Of a stretch of 64,000 bases of DNA, positions 6,911 through 15,231 are shown piece by piece (the first letter of the stretch is position 1; each line of letters begins with the position of its first letter). The DNA lies in assembly GCF_037572415.1 (NCBI RefSeq), contig NZ_JBBHLB010000013.1, forward strand, positions 1 to 64,000, given 5' to 3'. Below the pieces are notes generated by a model that was not told the DNA's origin, made no database searches, and saw nothing but the letters and a program-made list of their open reading frames with translations. The stretch is from Flavonifractor porci (GTDB taxonomy: Bacteria > Bacillota > Clostridia > Oscillospirales > Oscillospiraceae). Position numbers and translations under genes: made by a program.

Positions 6911-7777
6911 TTTCTCTTCTTTTTTCAGATCTTTCAGCAGCTTCAGCTTTTTGTGCTTATACCACACGCAGTTGAAGATGTTGCCGATGATGAGGATATT
7001 GCCGCACAGATAGAGCCACACCAGCATGATGATGATGGAGGCCAGGGACCCGTACACCAGGGAGTACCGGGAGGACAGGCCAATGAACCAGGAAAACAGG
7101 ATGGAAAAGACGGAGAGCACCACCGCGGTCAGAAAAGCCCCGGTCATCACCGGCGGGCGTGGTTTGCCCTGGGGGGCGGCCACCCGGTATACCAGCAGTA
7201 CAAACAGGAACACCAGCAGAAAGAGAAGCAGAAAGCGCATCCACTGCCAGTCCCAGGGCAGGGAGTTGGTATCCAGATGGAGCAGCCGTTCCGCCGCCTG
7301 GAAGAGCCAGCCGCCGGTGAGGAGCACCACCAGGGAGAGGAAGATGGTGACCAGCAGCAGCAGGGCAAAGAGCACGCTGGCGATCACCTGCCGCAGGCCC
7401 CGGTAGCCCTTGCGGCCATAGATCTCCTCCATAATGTTCATCAGGGCCCGGAAGGCCGCCGAGGCAAAGAACACCGTCATGAAAACCCCTGCAATGAGCA
7501 GGCCGGGAGACTGATTGGTGGTGATATAGCCCACATACTCCATCAGGATATCCCGGGCCGCCCTGGGCAGCAGGGGGGAGGCCGCAGCCAAAATCTCCTC
7601 CAGATCCACCGGCAGCAGACTGATAAAAGCATTGATGCAGATGAGCAGGGGGAAAAAGGAGAGGATGAGAAAGTAGGCCAGCTCCGCCGCCGAGCGGGAG
7701 ATGTGCTTGGAGAAATAAATGTCCACCATCTCCAGTACAAATTTCACCGGCTTCTTTTTCAGCAGCTCTTTGGGCAT
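6908..7777 (-). CDS. YihY/BrkB family inner-membrane protein
   Basis: A 289-residue integral membrane protein with about six transmembrane segments and the family's N-terminal SRSAAELAYFLILSFFPLL stretch. The family was once annotated as RNase BN or virulence factor BrkB; its biochemical function is not settled. The start at 7777 (MPKELL) was chosen because GGAGGTG lies just upstream; an earlier in-frame start lacks a ribosome site. Convergent to coaX. Its short cytoplasmic C-terminus is lysine-rich. Confidence 0.85.
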   Translation of the reverse strand: MPKELLKKKPVKFVLEMVDIYFSKHISRSAAELAYFLILSFFPLLICINAFISLLPVDLEEILAAASPLLPRAARDILMEYVGYITTNQSPGLLIAGVFMTVFFASAAFRALMNIMEEIYGRKGYRGLRQVIASVLFALLLLVTIFLSLVVLLTGGWLFQAAERLLHLDTNSLPWDWQWMRFLLLFLLVFLFVLLVYRVAAPQGKPRPPVMTGAFLTAVVLSVFSILFSWFIGLSSRYSLVYGSLASIIIMLVWLYLCGNILIIGNIFNCVWYKHKKLKLLKDLKKEEK

Positions 7778-7868
7778 AGGCCCACCTCCCGGACACAGGT
7801 TCCTTCTGAATATACCATAAAATGGAAGATAATGCAAGGGGAGAGATCAGCCGGTCCCATTTGGGCAG

Positions 7869-7898
7869 CAAAAAACCGCCTGCATGGCAGGCGGTTTC
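7869..7898 (-). terminator. Terminator of rpsT
   Basis: On the minus strand, AAACCGCCTGC/GCAGGCGGTTT with loop CAT followed by a T tract, 14 bases after the rpsT stop. Confidence 0.85.
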
Positions 7899-7911
7899 AT
7901 GTTGACCACAA

Positions 7912-8175
7912 TTAGGCCAGCTTGTTCAGCTTGATGGTCATGGCGCTCTTCTTGTGCGCAGCGTTGTTCCGGTGCAGCAGACCATGAACCACGGCCTTGT
8001 CGACCGCCTTAACGGCCACCTTGTAAGCGCCCTCGGCCTCGCTGCGGTTGCCTTCAGCCAGCGCAGCCTCAAACTTCTTGATGTCGGTCTTGAGAGCGGA
8101 CTTCGCGGCCTTGTTCTGCATGGCCTTGGTCTCGTTCACCAGGACACGCTTCTTGGCAGATTTAATATTCGGCAA
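7912..8175 (-). CDS. rpsT: 30S ribosomal protein S20
   Basis: An 87-residue, lysine-rich protein that binds 16S rRNA in the small subunit. Family landmarks are the N-terminus PNIKSAKKRV, the LHRNNAAHKKS segment and the end KLNKLA. The start codon is TTG at 8175, directly preceding Pro-Asn-Ile as in the family, with a strong GGAGGAGGTG five bases upstream. It has its own promoter and terminator. The neighbours gpr and lepA are its usual partners in Clostridia. Confidence 0.95.
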   Translation of the reverse strand: MPNIKSAKKRVLVNETKAMQNKAAKSALKTDIKKFEAALAEGNRSEAEGAYKVAVKAVDKAVVHGLLHRNNAAHKKSAMTIKLNKLA

Positions 8176-8234
8176 ACCAAACACCTCCTCCGATGACGAT
8201 AGTAAATACACATAGTTTGCCTGTGCATTTTTAC

Positions 8235-8263
8235 ATTCTAGCAGGAAGCAAGAGAAATTGCAA
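8235..8263 (-). promoter_or_regulatory. Promoter of rpsT
   Basis: On the minus strand, TTGCAA, a 17-bp spacer and TAGAAT, about 60 nt upstream of the TTG start. Confidence 0.75.
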
Positions 8264-8374
8264 CAGTTTTTTTTAGGTTTTTTCACTTTTTTTGTATATG
8301 GGGCCGCTCTCCGCAAAAAATAGAGGCAAGCAGCATACAAAACACCATATCTTGGGGTGTACAGGAGGACGTAT

Positions 8375-9277
8375 ATGGAACAAAGAAGGACGGATTTGGC
8401 GCTGGAGGCCGCTCAGCTGTGGCGGGAGGGGGGCAATACCGGGGAGCTGCCCGGCGTGACTCAGGAGGAATCCACCCGGGAGGGTTACCCGGTGACCACG
8501 GTCAAAGTGCTGGACGACCGGGGGGCAAAGGCCATCGGCAAGCCGGTGGGCACCTATGTGACGGTGGACCTGTCGGCTCTGGTCCGCCGGGAGGAGGATG
8601 CCTTCGGCCGGGCGGCCCGGGCGGTGGCGGCGGAGCTGTCCGCCCTGCTCAAGCTGCCGGAGGGGGCTCCCGCCCTGGTGGTGGGGCTGGGCAACCGGGC
8701 CATCACCCCGGACAACATCGGCCCCGCCGCCGCCGACCACACCATGGTCACCCGCCATCTGGTGGAGCAGGTGCCGGAGCACTTCGGCTCTTTCCGGCCG
8801 GTGGCCGCTCTGGCGGCGGGAGTGCTGGGCACCACCGGCGTGGAGAGCGGGGAGCTGGTGCGTGCGGTGACCGAAAAGATCCGCCCCGCCTGCGTCATTG
8901 CGGTGGACGCTCTGGCCTCCCGCAGCCTGAGCCGGGTGTGTACCACCGTCCAGCTGGCCGATACCGGCATCACCCCCGGCTCCGGGGTGGGCAACGCCCG
9001 GGCGGCCCTGGACCGGGCCAGCCTGGGGGTGCCCGTCATCGCCGTGGGGGTGCCCACGGTGGTGGACGGGGCCACCCTGGCCGCCGACCTGCTGGCCGAG
9101 GCGGGCCAGGCTCATCTGGACCCCCAGGCCCTCCAGGGGGCGGGGGAGGGGCTGATGGTCACCCCCAGGGACATCGACGCCCGGGTCACCGACCTGGCCA
9201 AGGTGGTGGGGTTCGGCATCAACCTGGCCCTCCAGACCGGGCTGACGGTGGAGGATGTGGAGCTGTTTTTGAGCTGA
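8375..9277 (+). CDS. gpr: Germination protease GPR
   Basis: A 300-residue aspartic-type spore protease that degrades small acid-soluble DNA-binding proteins at germination. It is made as a zymogen in the forespore and self-processed. Conserved segments are GLGNRAITPDNIGP, VDALASRS and TPGSGVGNAR. The ATG at 8375 follows AGGAGG; a start six codons earlier lacks a ribosome site. This is the clearest evidence that the organism sporulates. The gene stands between rpsT and lepA; spoIIP, often next to gpr, is absent here. Confidence 0.95.
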   Translation: MEQRRTDLALEAAQLWREGGNTGELPGVTQEESTREGYPVTTVKVLDDRGAKAIGKPVGTYVTVDLSALVRREEDAFGRAARAVAAELSALLKLPEGAPALVVGLGNRAITPDNIGPAAADHTMVTRHLVEQVPEHFGSFRPVAALAAGVLGTTGVESGELVRAVTEKIRPACVIAVDALASRSLSRVCTTVQLADTGITPGSGVGNARAALDRASLGVPVIAVGVPTVVDGATLAADLLAEAGQAHLDPQALQGAGEGLMVTPRDIDARVTDLAKVVGFGINLALQTGLTVEDVELFLS

Positions 9278-9279
9278 GG

Positions 9280-9351
9280 GGGCGGGCCCATGTGGGCATG
9301 GGCCCCTACGAAAAAACGGAACCTGGTAGGGGCGACCCTTGTGTTCGCCCG
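9280..9351. repeat. GTAGGGGCG dyad repeats, facing pair
   Basis: Two copies: one at 9280-9309 (GGGCGGGCCCAT..GGGCCCCTAC, inverted) and one at 9326-9351 (GTAGGGGCGACCCTTG..CGCCC). They fill the gap between the gpr stop and the shared terminator. Confidence 0.7.
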
Positions 9352-9352
9352 T

Positions 9353-9390
9353 AAAAAAGACCTGCCGCAATCACGCGGCAGGTCTTTTTA
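9353..9390. terminator. Bidirectional terminator between gpr and lepA
   Basis: GACCTGCCGC/GCGGCAGGTC stem flanked by A6 and T5, serving two convergent genes. Confidence 0.9.
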
Positions 9391-11199
9391 TCATTCTTCG
9401 TCCAATTTAAGCACGGCCATGAAAGCCTCTGTCGGGATCTGTACCGTACCAAGGCTCCGCATCTTCTTTTTGCCCTCTTTCTGCTTCTCCAGCAGCTTCT
9501 TCTTTCGGGTGATGTCGCCGCCGTAGCACTTGGCCAGCACGTCCTTCCGCATGGCCTTCACGGTTTCCCGGGCAATGACCTTGCCCCCGATGGCCGCCTG
9601 GACCGGGATCTCGAAAAGCTGACGGGGGATGTTCTCACGCAGCTTTTCACACAGCTTGCGGGCCCGGGGATAGGCCTTGTCCTTGTGGGCAATAAAGGAA
9701 AGGGCGTCCACCTGATCGCCGTTGAGCAACATATCCACCTTCACCAGCTCGGAGGGCTCGTAACGGTCCATCTCGTAGTCCAGAGAGGCGTAGCCCTTGG
9801 TGCGGGCCTTCAGGGTGTCAAAGAAATCGTAGATGATCTCGCCCAGAGGCATGGAGTAGTGGAGCTCCACCAGGTTGGTGTCCAGATACTGCATATCCTT
9901 GTACTCGCCCCGGCGCTCCTGGCACATGGGCATGATATTGCCTACATAGTCGGGGGGAGAGACGATGGATACCTTGGCGTAGGGCTCCTCCGCCATCTCA
10001 ATGTGGGCGGGATCGGGGTAGTTGTGGGGGTTATCCACCATAACCACGCTGCCGTCGGTCTTGGTGATGCGGTAAATGACGGAGGGCAGGGTGGTGATCA
10101 GATCCAGGTCAAACTCCCGCTCCAGCCGCTCCTGGATGATCTCCATGTGGAGCATCCCCAAAAAGCCGCAGCGGAAGCCGAAGCCCAGGGCGGCGGAGGA
10201 TTCCGGCTCAAAGGACAGGGAGGCGTCGTTGAGCTGGAGCTTCTCCAGAGCGTCCCGCAGATCGGGGTACTTGGAGCCGTCCTCGGTGTAGATGCCGCAG
10301 TACACCATGGCCCGGGCGGGGCGGTAGCCGGGCAGGGGTTCAGCAGCGGGGGAGTCGGCGCCGGTGATGGTGTCGCCCACCTGGGTGTCCTTCACGTTCT
10401 TGATGGAGGCGGTGAAGTAGCCCACCTCGCCGGCGATGAGCTCGTTGCAGGGCTCCATGCCCAGGGGGAGCAGGTGGCCGCACTCCAGCACCTGATAGGT
10501 GGCGCCGGAGGCCATCAGCTTTACGTTCATGCCGGTCTTGATGGTGCCTTCCATGACGCGGAAGTAGACGATGACGCCCCGGTAGGCGTCGTACTGGCTG
10601 TCAAAGATGAGGGCCTTCAGGGGGGCGTTGGGGTCCCCCTTGGGGGCGGGGACATTCTTGACGATGTCCTCCAGCACGGCGGGGATGTTGATGCCCACCT
10701 TGGCGGAGATCTCGGGGGCGTCCTGGGCGGGGATGCCGATGACGTTCTCGATCTCGTCCTTCACCCGCTGGGGGTCGGCGGCGGGCAGGTCGATCTTGTT
10801 GACCACCGGCAGGATCTCCAGGTCGTGCTCCATGGCCAGGAAGGTGTTGGCCAGGGTCTGGGCCTCGATACCCTGGGCGGCGTCCACCACCAGAATGGCG
10901 CCCTCGCAGGCGGCCAGGGACCGGGACACCTCGTAGTTGAAGTCCACATGGCCGGGGGTGTCGATGAGGTTGAGTTCGTAGGTCTCGCCGTCCTGGGCCT
11001 GATAGCTCAGCCGGACGGCCCGGGCCTTGATGGTAATGCCGCGCTCCCGCTCCAGGTCCATGTTGTCCAGCAGCTGGGACTCCATTTCACGGGCGGTAAC
11101 GGCGTTGCACTGCTCGATGAGCCGGTCGGACAGGGTGGACTTGCCGTGGTCAATGTGTGCAATGATAGAGAAATTACGAATCTTGGATTGGTCGGTCAT
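9391..11199 (-). CDS. lepA: Elongation factor 4 (LepA)
   Basis: A 602-residue translational GTPase that acts on stalled or mistranslocated ribosomes. G1 is AHIDHGKST (14-22), G3 is DTPGHVDF and G4 is NKIDLP. The characteristic LepA C-terminal domain has EIPVQAAIGGKVIARE and YGGDITRKKKLLEKQKEGKKK. Length is standard. The ATG at 11199 follows CGGAGG. It is convergent to gpr, a linkage common in spore formers. A hairpin repeat lies in the gap before its start. Confidence 0.97.
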   Translation of the reverse strand: MTDQSKIRNFSIIAHIDHGKSTLSDRLIEQCNAVTAREMESQLLDNMDLERERGITIKARAVRLSYQAQDGETYELNLIDTPGHVDFNYEVSRSLAACEGAILVVDAAQGIEAQTLANTFLAMEHDLEILPVVNKIDLPAADPQRVKDEIENVIGIPAQDAPEISAKVGINIPAVLEDIVKNVPAPKGDPNAPLKALIFDSQYDAYRGVIVYFRVMEGTIKTGMNVKLMASGATYQVLECGHLLPLGMEPCNELIAGEVGYFTASIKNVKDTQVGDTITGADSPAAEPLPGYRPARAMVYCGIYTEDGSKYPDLRDALEKLQLNDASLSFEPESSAALGFGFRCGFLGMLHMEIIQERLEREFDLDLITTLPSVIYRITKTDGSVVMVDNPHNYPDPAHIEMAEEPYAKVSIVSPPDYVGNIMPMCQERRGEYKDMQYLDTNLVELHYSMPLGEIIYDFFDTLKARTKGYASLDYEMDRYEPSELVKVDMLLNGDQVDALSFIAHKDKAYPRARKLCEKLRENIPRQLFEIPVQAAIGGKVIARETVKAMRKDVLAKCYGGDITRKKKLLEKQKEGKKKMRSLGTVQIPTEAFMAVLKLDEE

Positions 11200-11220
11200 T
11201 TAACATACCTCCGCAGGAAA

Positions 11221-11341
11221 GTCCACCCGGGGCCCCGCTGAGCGGGGCGCGCCGAATGGCGCGTACAAGCGTTTTGCGCAGCAAAACCTTGGCGCAGGGG
11301 CAATTCATTTGCCCCGAGCAAATTCAATCATATGGGGGAAC
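11221..11341 (+). repeat. Multi-hairpin repeat between lepA and XRE gene
   Basis: Four consecutive stems: CCCCGC-tga-GCGGGG, GCGCC-gaat-GGCGC, GTTTTGC-gca-GCAAAAC inside ACAAGCG..CCTTGGCGC, and GGGGCAA-ttc-ATTTGCCCC. Stem order, the ACAAGCG and CCTTGG flanks and an AATTCA loop match the minus strand of the glyS element at 1952-2070, but stem sequences differ. No duplicated gene tail is present here. Confidence 0.65.
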
Positions 11342-11344
11342 GAC

Positions 11345-12043
11345 TTACCGCTCGTTGCGGCGGGCCTCCACCCGGCGGTTGATGCGCTCGCCGGTGTTGT
11401 GGATGATCTGGAGCAGGGACTGGTACAGGCCGGGATAGTGTTCCATCAGGGCGTCGTTGTTCATGGGAGGGAAGCTGCCCTTGTCCTTGACGTGGGCGGC
11501 CAGGGCCTCGGTGTAGTCGGCCTCGGCGCAGATCATATCGGCAAAGGGTACTCCGGCGGTAAATTGCCGGGCGGGGACGGAGAAGAAGTCCTCGTTCTGG
11601 GTGCCGTCCGCCCGGTAGAGGTGGCGGAACAGATTGTAAATGGCAGTGCCCAGATAGTCGGCGGCGGCATTGATGGCTTCCTTCTTGCCGGTCTTGCCCA
11701 GCAGGTCGAAAAGCACGCCGGTGGAGTTGACCAGCAGCTTCTTGTTCAGGGTGGCCAGGATGGAGCCGTGGAGCACGTTGTCCTTTTCGGTGGAGTAGTC
11801 ATACAGCTCCTCGGCGGCGATGGTGGTGCCGTCCCGGCTCAGAGTCCGGCCCAGCAGGAAGTCGGCGGACACATTGTAATAGTTGCAGGCCTTGATGACA
11901 AAGGCCAGGCCGGGCTCCCGGACGCCGTTTTCGTAGTGGGACAGCAGCGCCTGGCTGATGCCCAGGTCCTTGGCCACCGCCCGCTGAGACGCCCCCTTCT
12001 CCTGCCGCAGCAGAGACAGACAGCGGGAAAAATCAGAAGTCAT
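11345..12043 (-). CDS. XRE-family helix-turn-helix regulator with C-terminal domain of unknown function
   Basis: A 232-residue protein. Residues 1-65 form a Cro/C1-type helix-turn-helix (RAVAKDLGISQALLSHYENG) ending in the usual YYNVSADFLLG. Residues 70-232 are mainly helical with no recognised motif. It is likely a cytoplasmic transcription factor. It is divergent from pta, so it could sense metabolic state and act on the shared intergenic region, but nothing in the sequence proves this. ATG at 12043 with AGGAGAGG upstream. Confidence 0.8.
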   Translation of the reverse strand: MTSDFSRCLSLLRQEKGASQRAVAKDLGISQALLSHYENGVREPGLAFVIKACNYYNVSADFLLGRTLSRDGTTIAAEELYDYSTEKDNVLHGSILATLNKKLLVNSTGVLFDLLGKTGKKEAINAAADYLGTAIYNLFRHLYRADGTQNEDFFSVPARQFTAGVPFADMICAEADYTEALAAHVKDKGSFPPMNNDALMEHYPGLYQSLLQIIHNTGERINRRVEARRNER

Positions 12044-12073
12044 AGCACACCTCTCCTAAAAAACAGTGTGTAT

Positions 12074-12102
12074 AGTATAATTGCAAAAATACCAAAAGTA
12101 AA
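12074..12102 (-). promoter_or_regulatory. Promoter of the XRE regulator gene
   Basis: On the minus strand, TTTACT, a 17-bp spacer and TATACT. The region is AT-rich compared with its surroundings. Confidence 0.65.
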
Positions 12103-12136
12103 GCGGATTTTTCCACAATATTTTTTGTGCGGGTCC

Positions 12137-12166
12137 TTGAGATTGTAATCAAAGCGGGTGTATAAT
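12137..12166 (+). promoter_or_regulatory. Promoter of pta
   Basis: TTGAGA, an 18-bp spacer and TATAAT (12161-12166), 58 bp upstream of the pta ATG. Confidence 0.75.
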
Positions 12167-12223
12167 AGCTATACCGCCAAGTATTTGGCACAAGTACGGA
12201 TCTTTGAAATGGAGGAGATTCCC

Positions 12224-13207
12224 ATGGCTATTCATATGTTCCAGACCCTGATCGACACCTTGAAAAAGAGCCCCAAGCGCATCGTATTTACCGAGGGCAC
12301 CGACCCCCGCATCCTGGAGGCCAGCGCCCGTCTGCTGGCCGGTACCTTCCTGACTCCCGTGCTCATCGGCAACGAGGCGGAGGTCAAGGCCGCCGCTGAG
12401 GAGGCCGGCTATAACATTCGGGGCGCCGAGATCATTGACCCCAAGACCTATCCCGAGATGGATCAGCTGGTGGACACCATGGTGGAGCTGCGCAAGGGCA
12501 AGATGACCGCCGATGAGTGCCGTGCCGCCCTGCAGAAGGGCAACTACTTCGGCACCATGCTGGTGAAGGTGGGCGTGGCCGACTGCCTGCTGGGCGGCGC
12601 CACCTACTCCACCGCCGATACCGTCCGTCCCGCTCTGCAGCTGATCAAGACCAAGCCCGGCAACAAGATCGTGTCCTCCTGCTTCATTCTGGTCCGTGAG
12701 GGCGTGGGCGAGAACACCGTGCTGGCCATGGGCGACTGCGCCATCAACATCGATCCCACCGAGGACGAGCTGGTGGAGATCACCACCGAGGTGGCCCACT
12801 GCGCCCGTACCTTCGGCATCGACCCCAAGGTGGCCATGCTGAGCTACTCCACCAAGGGCTCCGGCAAGGGCGAGACCGTGGACAAGATGCGTCACGCTTA
12901 CGAGAAGGTGGTTGCCACCAACCCCGACTTCGCCGTGGACGGCGAGCTGCAGTTTGACGCCGCCGTGTCTCCCAAGGTGGGCCAGCTGAAGTGCCCCGGC
13001 TCCCCTGTGGCCGGCTATGCCAACACCTTTATTTTCCCCAACATCAACGCCGGCAACATCGGCTACAAGATCGCCCAGCGCCTGGGCGGCTTCGACGCCT
13101 ACGGCCCCGTGCTGCTGGGCCTGAACGCCCCCATCAACGACCTGTCCCGGGGCTGCAACGCCCAAGAGGTCTACTCCATGGCCATCATCACCGCGGCCCT
13201 GGCCTAA
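12224..13207 (+). CDS. pta: Phosphate acetyltransferase
   Basis: A 327-residue short-form enzyme that exchanges acetyl-CoA and phosphate with acetyl phosphate and CoA; with acetate kinase (not here) it yields ATP in fermentation. Family segments are RIVFTEGTDPRILEA, GGATYSTADTVRPALQ, CFILVREG and PNINAGNIGYKIAQRLGG. The ATG at 12224 follows GGAGGAG at 12211; an upstream in-frame ATG lies at the promoter -10. Codon use is strongly biased to C-ending codons, in keeping with high expression. Confidence 0.95.
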   Translation: MAIHMFQTLIDTLKKSPKRIVFTEGTDPRILEASARLLAGTFLTPVLIGNEAEVKAAAEEAGYNIRGAEIIDPKTYPEMDQLVDTMVELRKGKMTADECRAALQKGNYFGTMLVKVGVADCLLGGATYSTADTVRPALQLIKTKPGNKIVSSCFILVREGVGENTVLAMGDCAINIDPTEDELVEITTEVAHCARTFGIDPKVAMLSYSTKGSGKGETVDKMRHAYEKVVATNPDFAVDGELQFDAAVSPKVGQLKCPGSPVAGYANTFIFPNINAGNIGYKIAQRLGGFDAYGPVLLGLNAPINDLSRGCNAQEVYSMAIITAALA

Positions 13208-13221
13208 TTGACGACTGAATG

Positions 13222-13259
13222 AAAAACCGGAGCGCTCTCAGGGGCGCTCCGGTCTTTTA
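13222..13259 (+). terminator. Terminator of pta
   Basis: ACCGGAGCGC/GCGCTCCGGT stem followed by CTTTTA. Confidence 0.85.
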
Positions 13260-13268
13260 TTGTCCTTT

Positions 13269-13295
13269 GTAGGGGCGGCCTTTATGGCCGCCCGC
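13269..13295. repeat. GTAGGGGCGGCC dyad repeat, copy 5
   Basis: GTAGGGGCGGCC-TTTAT-GGCCGCCCGC, the clearest copy of this family. The rest of the 383-bp gap between pta and the M23 gene holds only the pta terminator and a promoter; an 80-residue minus-strand frame here is rejected. Confidence 0.8.
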
Positions 13296-13455
13296 TTTCT
13301 CCGGCGATGTGACGAAAAATTTTAGAAGGCGGCGGACCCCAAACAGCCGGTCTTGGGGGTAGGGAGATTCCTTTTTTATCCTGTCCACCAGATATCGTGG
13401 TGTGAAAATTTCTTTCTCCGTAAGGGGAGAAACTGTGGGCTTTTCCCGGAAAGCC

Positions 13456-13484
13456 TTGACTTTTGGATCAGATGCGTGTATCAT
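13456..13484 (+). promoter_or_regulatory. Promoter of the M23 peptidase gene
   Basis: TTGACT, a 17-bp spacer and TATCAT, about 107 bp before the ATG. Confidence 0.7.
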
Positions 13485-13590
13485 TAGGACTGTAACCATT
13501 TGTAACCTTTTCGTTTCCGGCTGTTACCAATTGGATACAGACCAGATACAGACGCATTGATATTTCATGATATAGGAGGGGAATCCCCCC

Positions 13591-15078
13591 ATGGACGAGA
13601 TCCTTCATATTCCGCAGGAACGGGAGACTGAGAGTCTGACCGCCCGGCTGCGGTCCAAGGCCCAGGCCGCCGGCGACGCCATCCGCATTGGCGCCAAGCG
13701 GTTCCAGCACTGGGCCGACGCCGCCACTGCCGGCGGCCGCCGCATTGTCAGCCCGTTCCACTTCCTGGCTGTGGCTGCCGTTGTGGGCGTGGCCGCTGTG
13801 GTCACCTCCGTTTACACCCCCGCCTATGTGGTGGAGATGAACGGCGTGGCCCTGGGCACCGTCACTTCTCCTCAGGTCTTTGAGGACGCGGTGGATCGGG
13901 TGGAGGCCCGGGCCACCAGGATCCTGGGCCACGACTATACGATGGAGGGCGACATTACCTACTCCTTTGCCCTGGCTGAGCAGGAGAACATCACTCCCGC
14001 CGCTGAGTTTGAGACCTATCTCTTCGATCAGATCGGCGACGTGATGAAGAACTATGTGCTTACCGTCAACGGCCAGTTCATCGGCGCTGCCCAGGACCGT
14101 GAGACCCTGGATATCGTTCTGGACCAGGTGAAGGCCCCCTATATCAATGAGAATACCATCTCCGCCGAGTTTACCTCCGGCGTGTACATCACCCACGAGT
14201 ACACCGCCTCCGACGTCAACCAGGACGCCGACGCCATGATGGCGGCTCTCACTGCCAATCAGAACGGCCAGACCACCTATGAGGTGCAGAAGGGCGACAC
14301 CTTTGTGGACATCGCCATGGCCAACGATATGACTCTGTCCGAGCTGGAGGCCCTCAACCCCGACGTGGACAGCAGCCGCATTTACATCGGTCAGATCGTC
14401 AACGTGAAGGAGGAGATCCCCTTCCTGTCCGTCAAGACGGTGGACCACGTGACCTATACCGAGGCGATCCCCTGCCCCGTGGTGGAAGTGGAGGACGACT
14501 CCATGTACCAGGGCCAGTCCAAGGTGCTGGACGCCGGCGTGCCCGGCGAGCAGGTAGTCACCGCCGACGTGGCCTACCTCAACGGCGTGGAGCAGGAGCG
14601 CACGGTGCTCTCCACTGAGGTCACCCGTGAGGCCACCAACAAGGTCATCGCGGTGGGCACCAAGGTGCGGCCCTCCTGGCTGCCCACCGGCACCTTTATC
14701 TGGCCGGTGTACGGCAACATCACCTCCAGCTTTGGCTACCGCTCCATCTTTGGCTCCTACAGCTACCACAGCGGCTTGGATATCGCCACCTCCTACGGTA
14801 CCACCATCAAGGCTGCCGACGGCGGCACCGTGGTGTGGTCGGGCACCGGCACCGGCAGCTATTGGAGCTATGGCAAGTATGTGGTGGTGGACCACGGCAA
14901 CGGCAAGCGCACCCTGTACGCCCACTGCTCCAGCCTGCTGGTCTCCACCGGCGACAAGGTGTACCAGGGCCAGCCCATTGCCCGTGTGGGCTCCACCGGC
15001 CGGTCCACCGGCAACCACTGCCACTTTGAGGTGCAGATCAACGGCACCGCCGTCAACCCCCTGGCCTACCTGGGCTGA
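13591..15078 (+). CDS. Membrane-anchored LysM-G5-M23 murein endopeptidase
   Basis: A 495-residue cell-wall enzyme. Residues 1-53 are cytoplasmic, a transmembrane segment spans 54-74, and the rest should be outside. A LysM domain lies at about 229-273 (TTYEVQKGDTF), a G5-like domain at about 275-358, and a zinc peptidase M23 domain at 390-495 with HSGLD and GNHCHFEV as metal and catalytic motifs. It should cut peptide cross-links in peptidoglycan. The ATG at 13591 follows AGGAGGGG. It stands alone with its own promoter and terminator. Confidence 0.92.
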   Translation: MDEILHIPQERETESLTARLRSKAQAAGDAIRIGAKRFQHWADAATAGGRRIVSPFHFLAVAAVVGVAAVVTSVYTPAYVVEMNGVALGTVTSPQVFEDAVDRVEARATRILGHDYTMEGDITYSFALAEQENITPAAEFETYLFDQIGDVMKNYVLTVNGQFIGAAQDRETLDIVLDQVKAPYINENTISAEFTSGVYITHEYTASDVNQDADAMMAALTANQNGQTTYEVQKGDTFVDIAMANDMTLSELEALNPDVDSSRIYIGQIVNVKEEIPFLSVKTVDHVTYTEAIPCPVVEVEDDSMYQGQSKVLDAGVPGEQVVTADVAYLNGVEQERTVLSTEVTREATNKVIAVGTKVRPSWLPTGTFIWPVYGNITSSFGYRSIFGSYSYHSGLDIATSYGTTIKAADGGTVVWSGTGTGSYWSYGKYVVVDHGNGKRTLYAHCSSLLVSTGDKVYQGQPIARVGSTGRSTGNHCHFEVQINGTAVNPLAYLG

Positions 15079-15099
15079 GTTATTTTCCACCGCATTCTA

Positions 15100-15132
15100 C
15101 CCCGGCGCATCGCAGATGCGCCGGGGTTTTTG
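15100..15132 (+). terminator. Terminator of the M23 peptidase gene
   Basis: CCCCGGCGCAT/ATGCGCCGGGG stem with loop CGCAG, then TTTTT. Confidence 0.9.
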
Positions 15133-15231
15133 CATTCCTCCGGTCCGTTGCAATCCCCCCAAAAAAGCCATATAATAGAAATTAAGAAAGGCTGAGATCC
15201 GGATTGTGGCCGCCGGGAAAGGAGGAGGACC

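Noticed and set aside
13257..13499. 80-residue minus-strand frame between pta and the M23 gene
   Set aside because: Its C-terminus is the translated GTAGGGGCGGCC repeat, and it covers the M23 promoter. No conserved features.
15133..15231. Molybdenum cofactor riboswitch upstream of moeA
   Set aside because: The gap is about 100 bp after a terminator and shows no Moco-type conserved helices.
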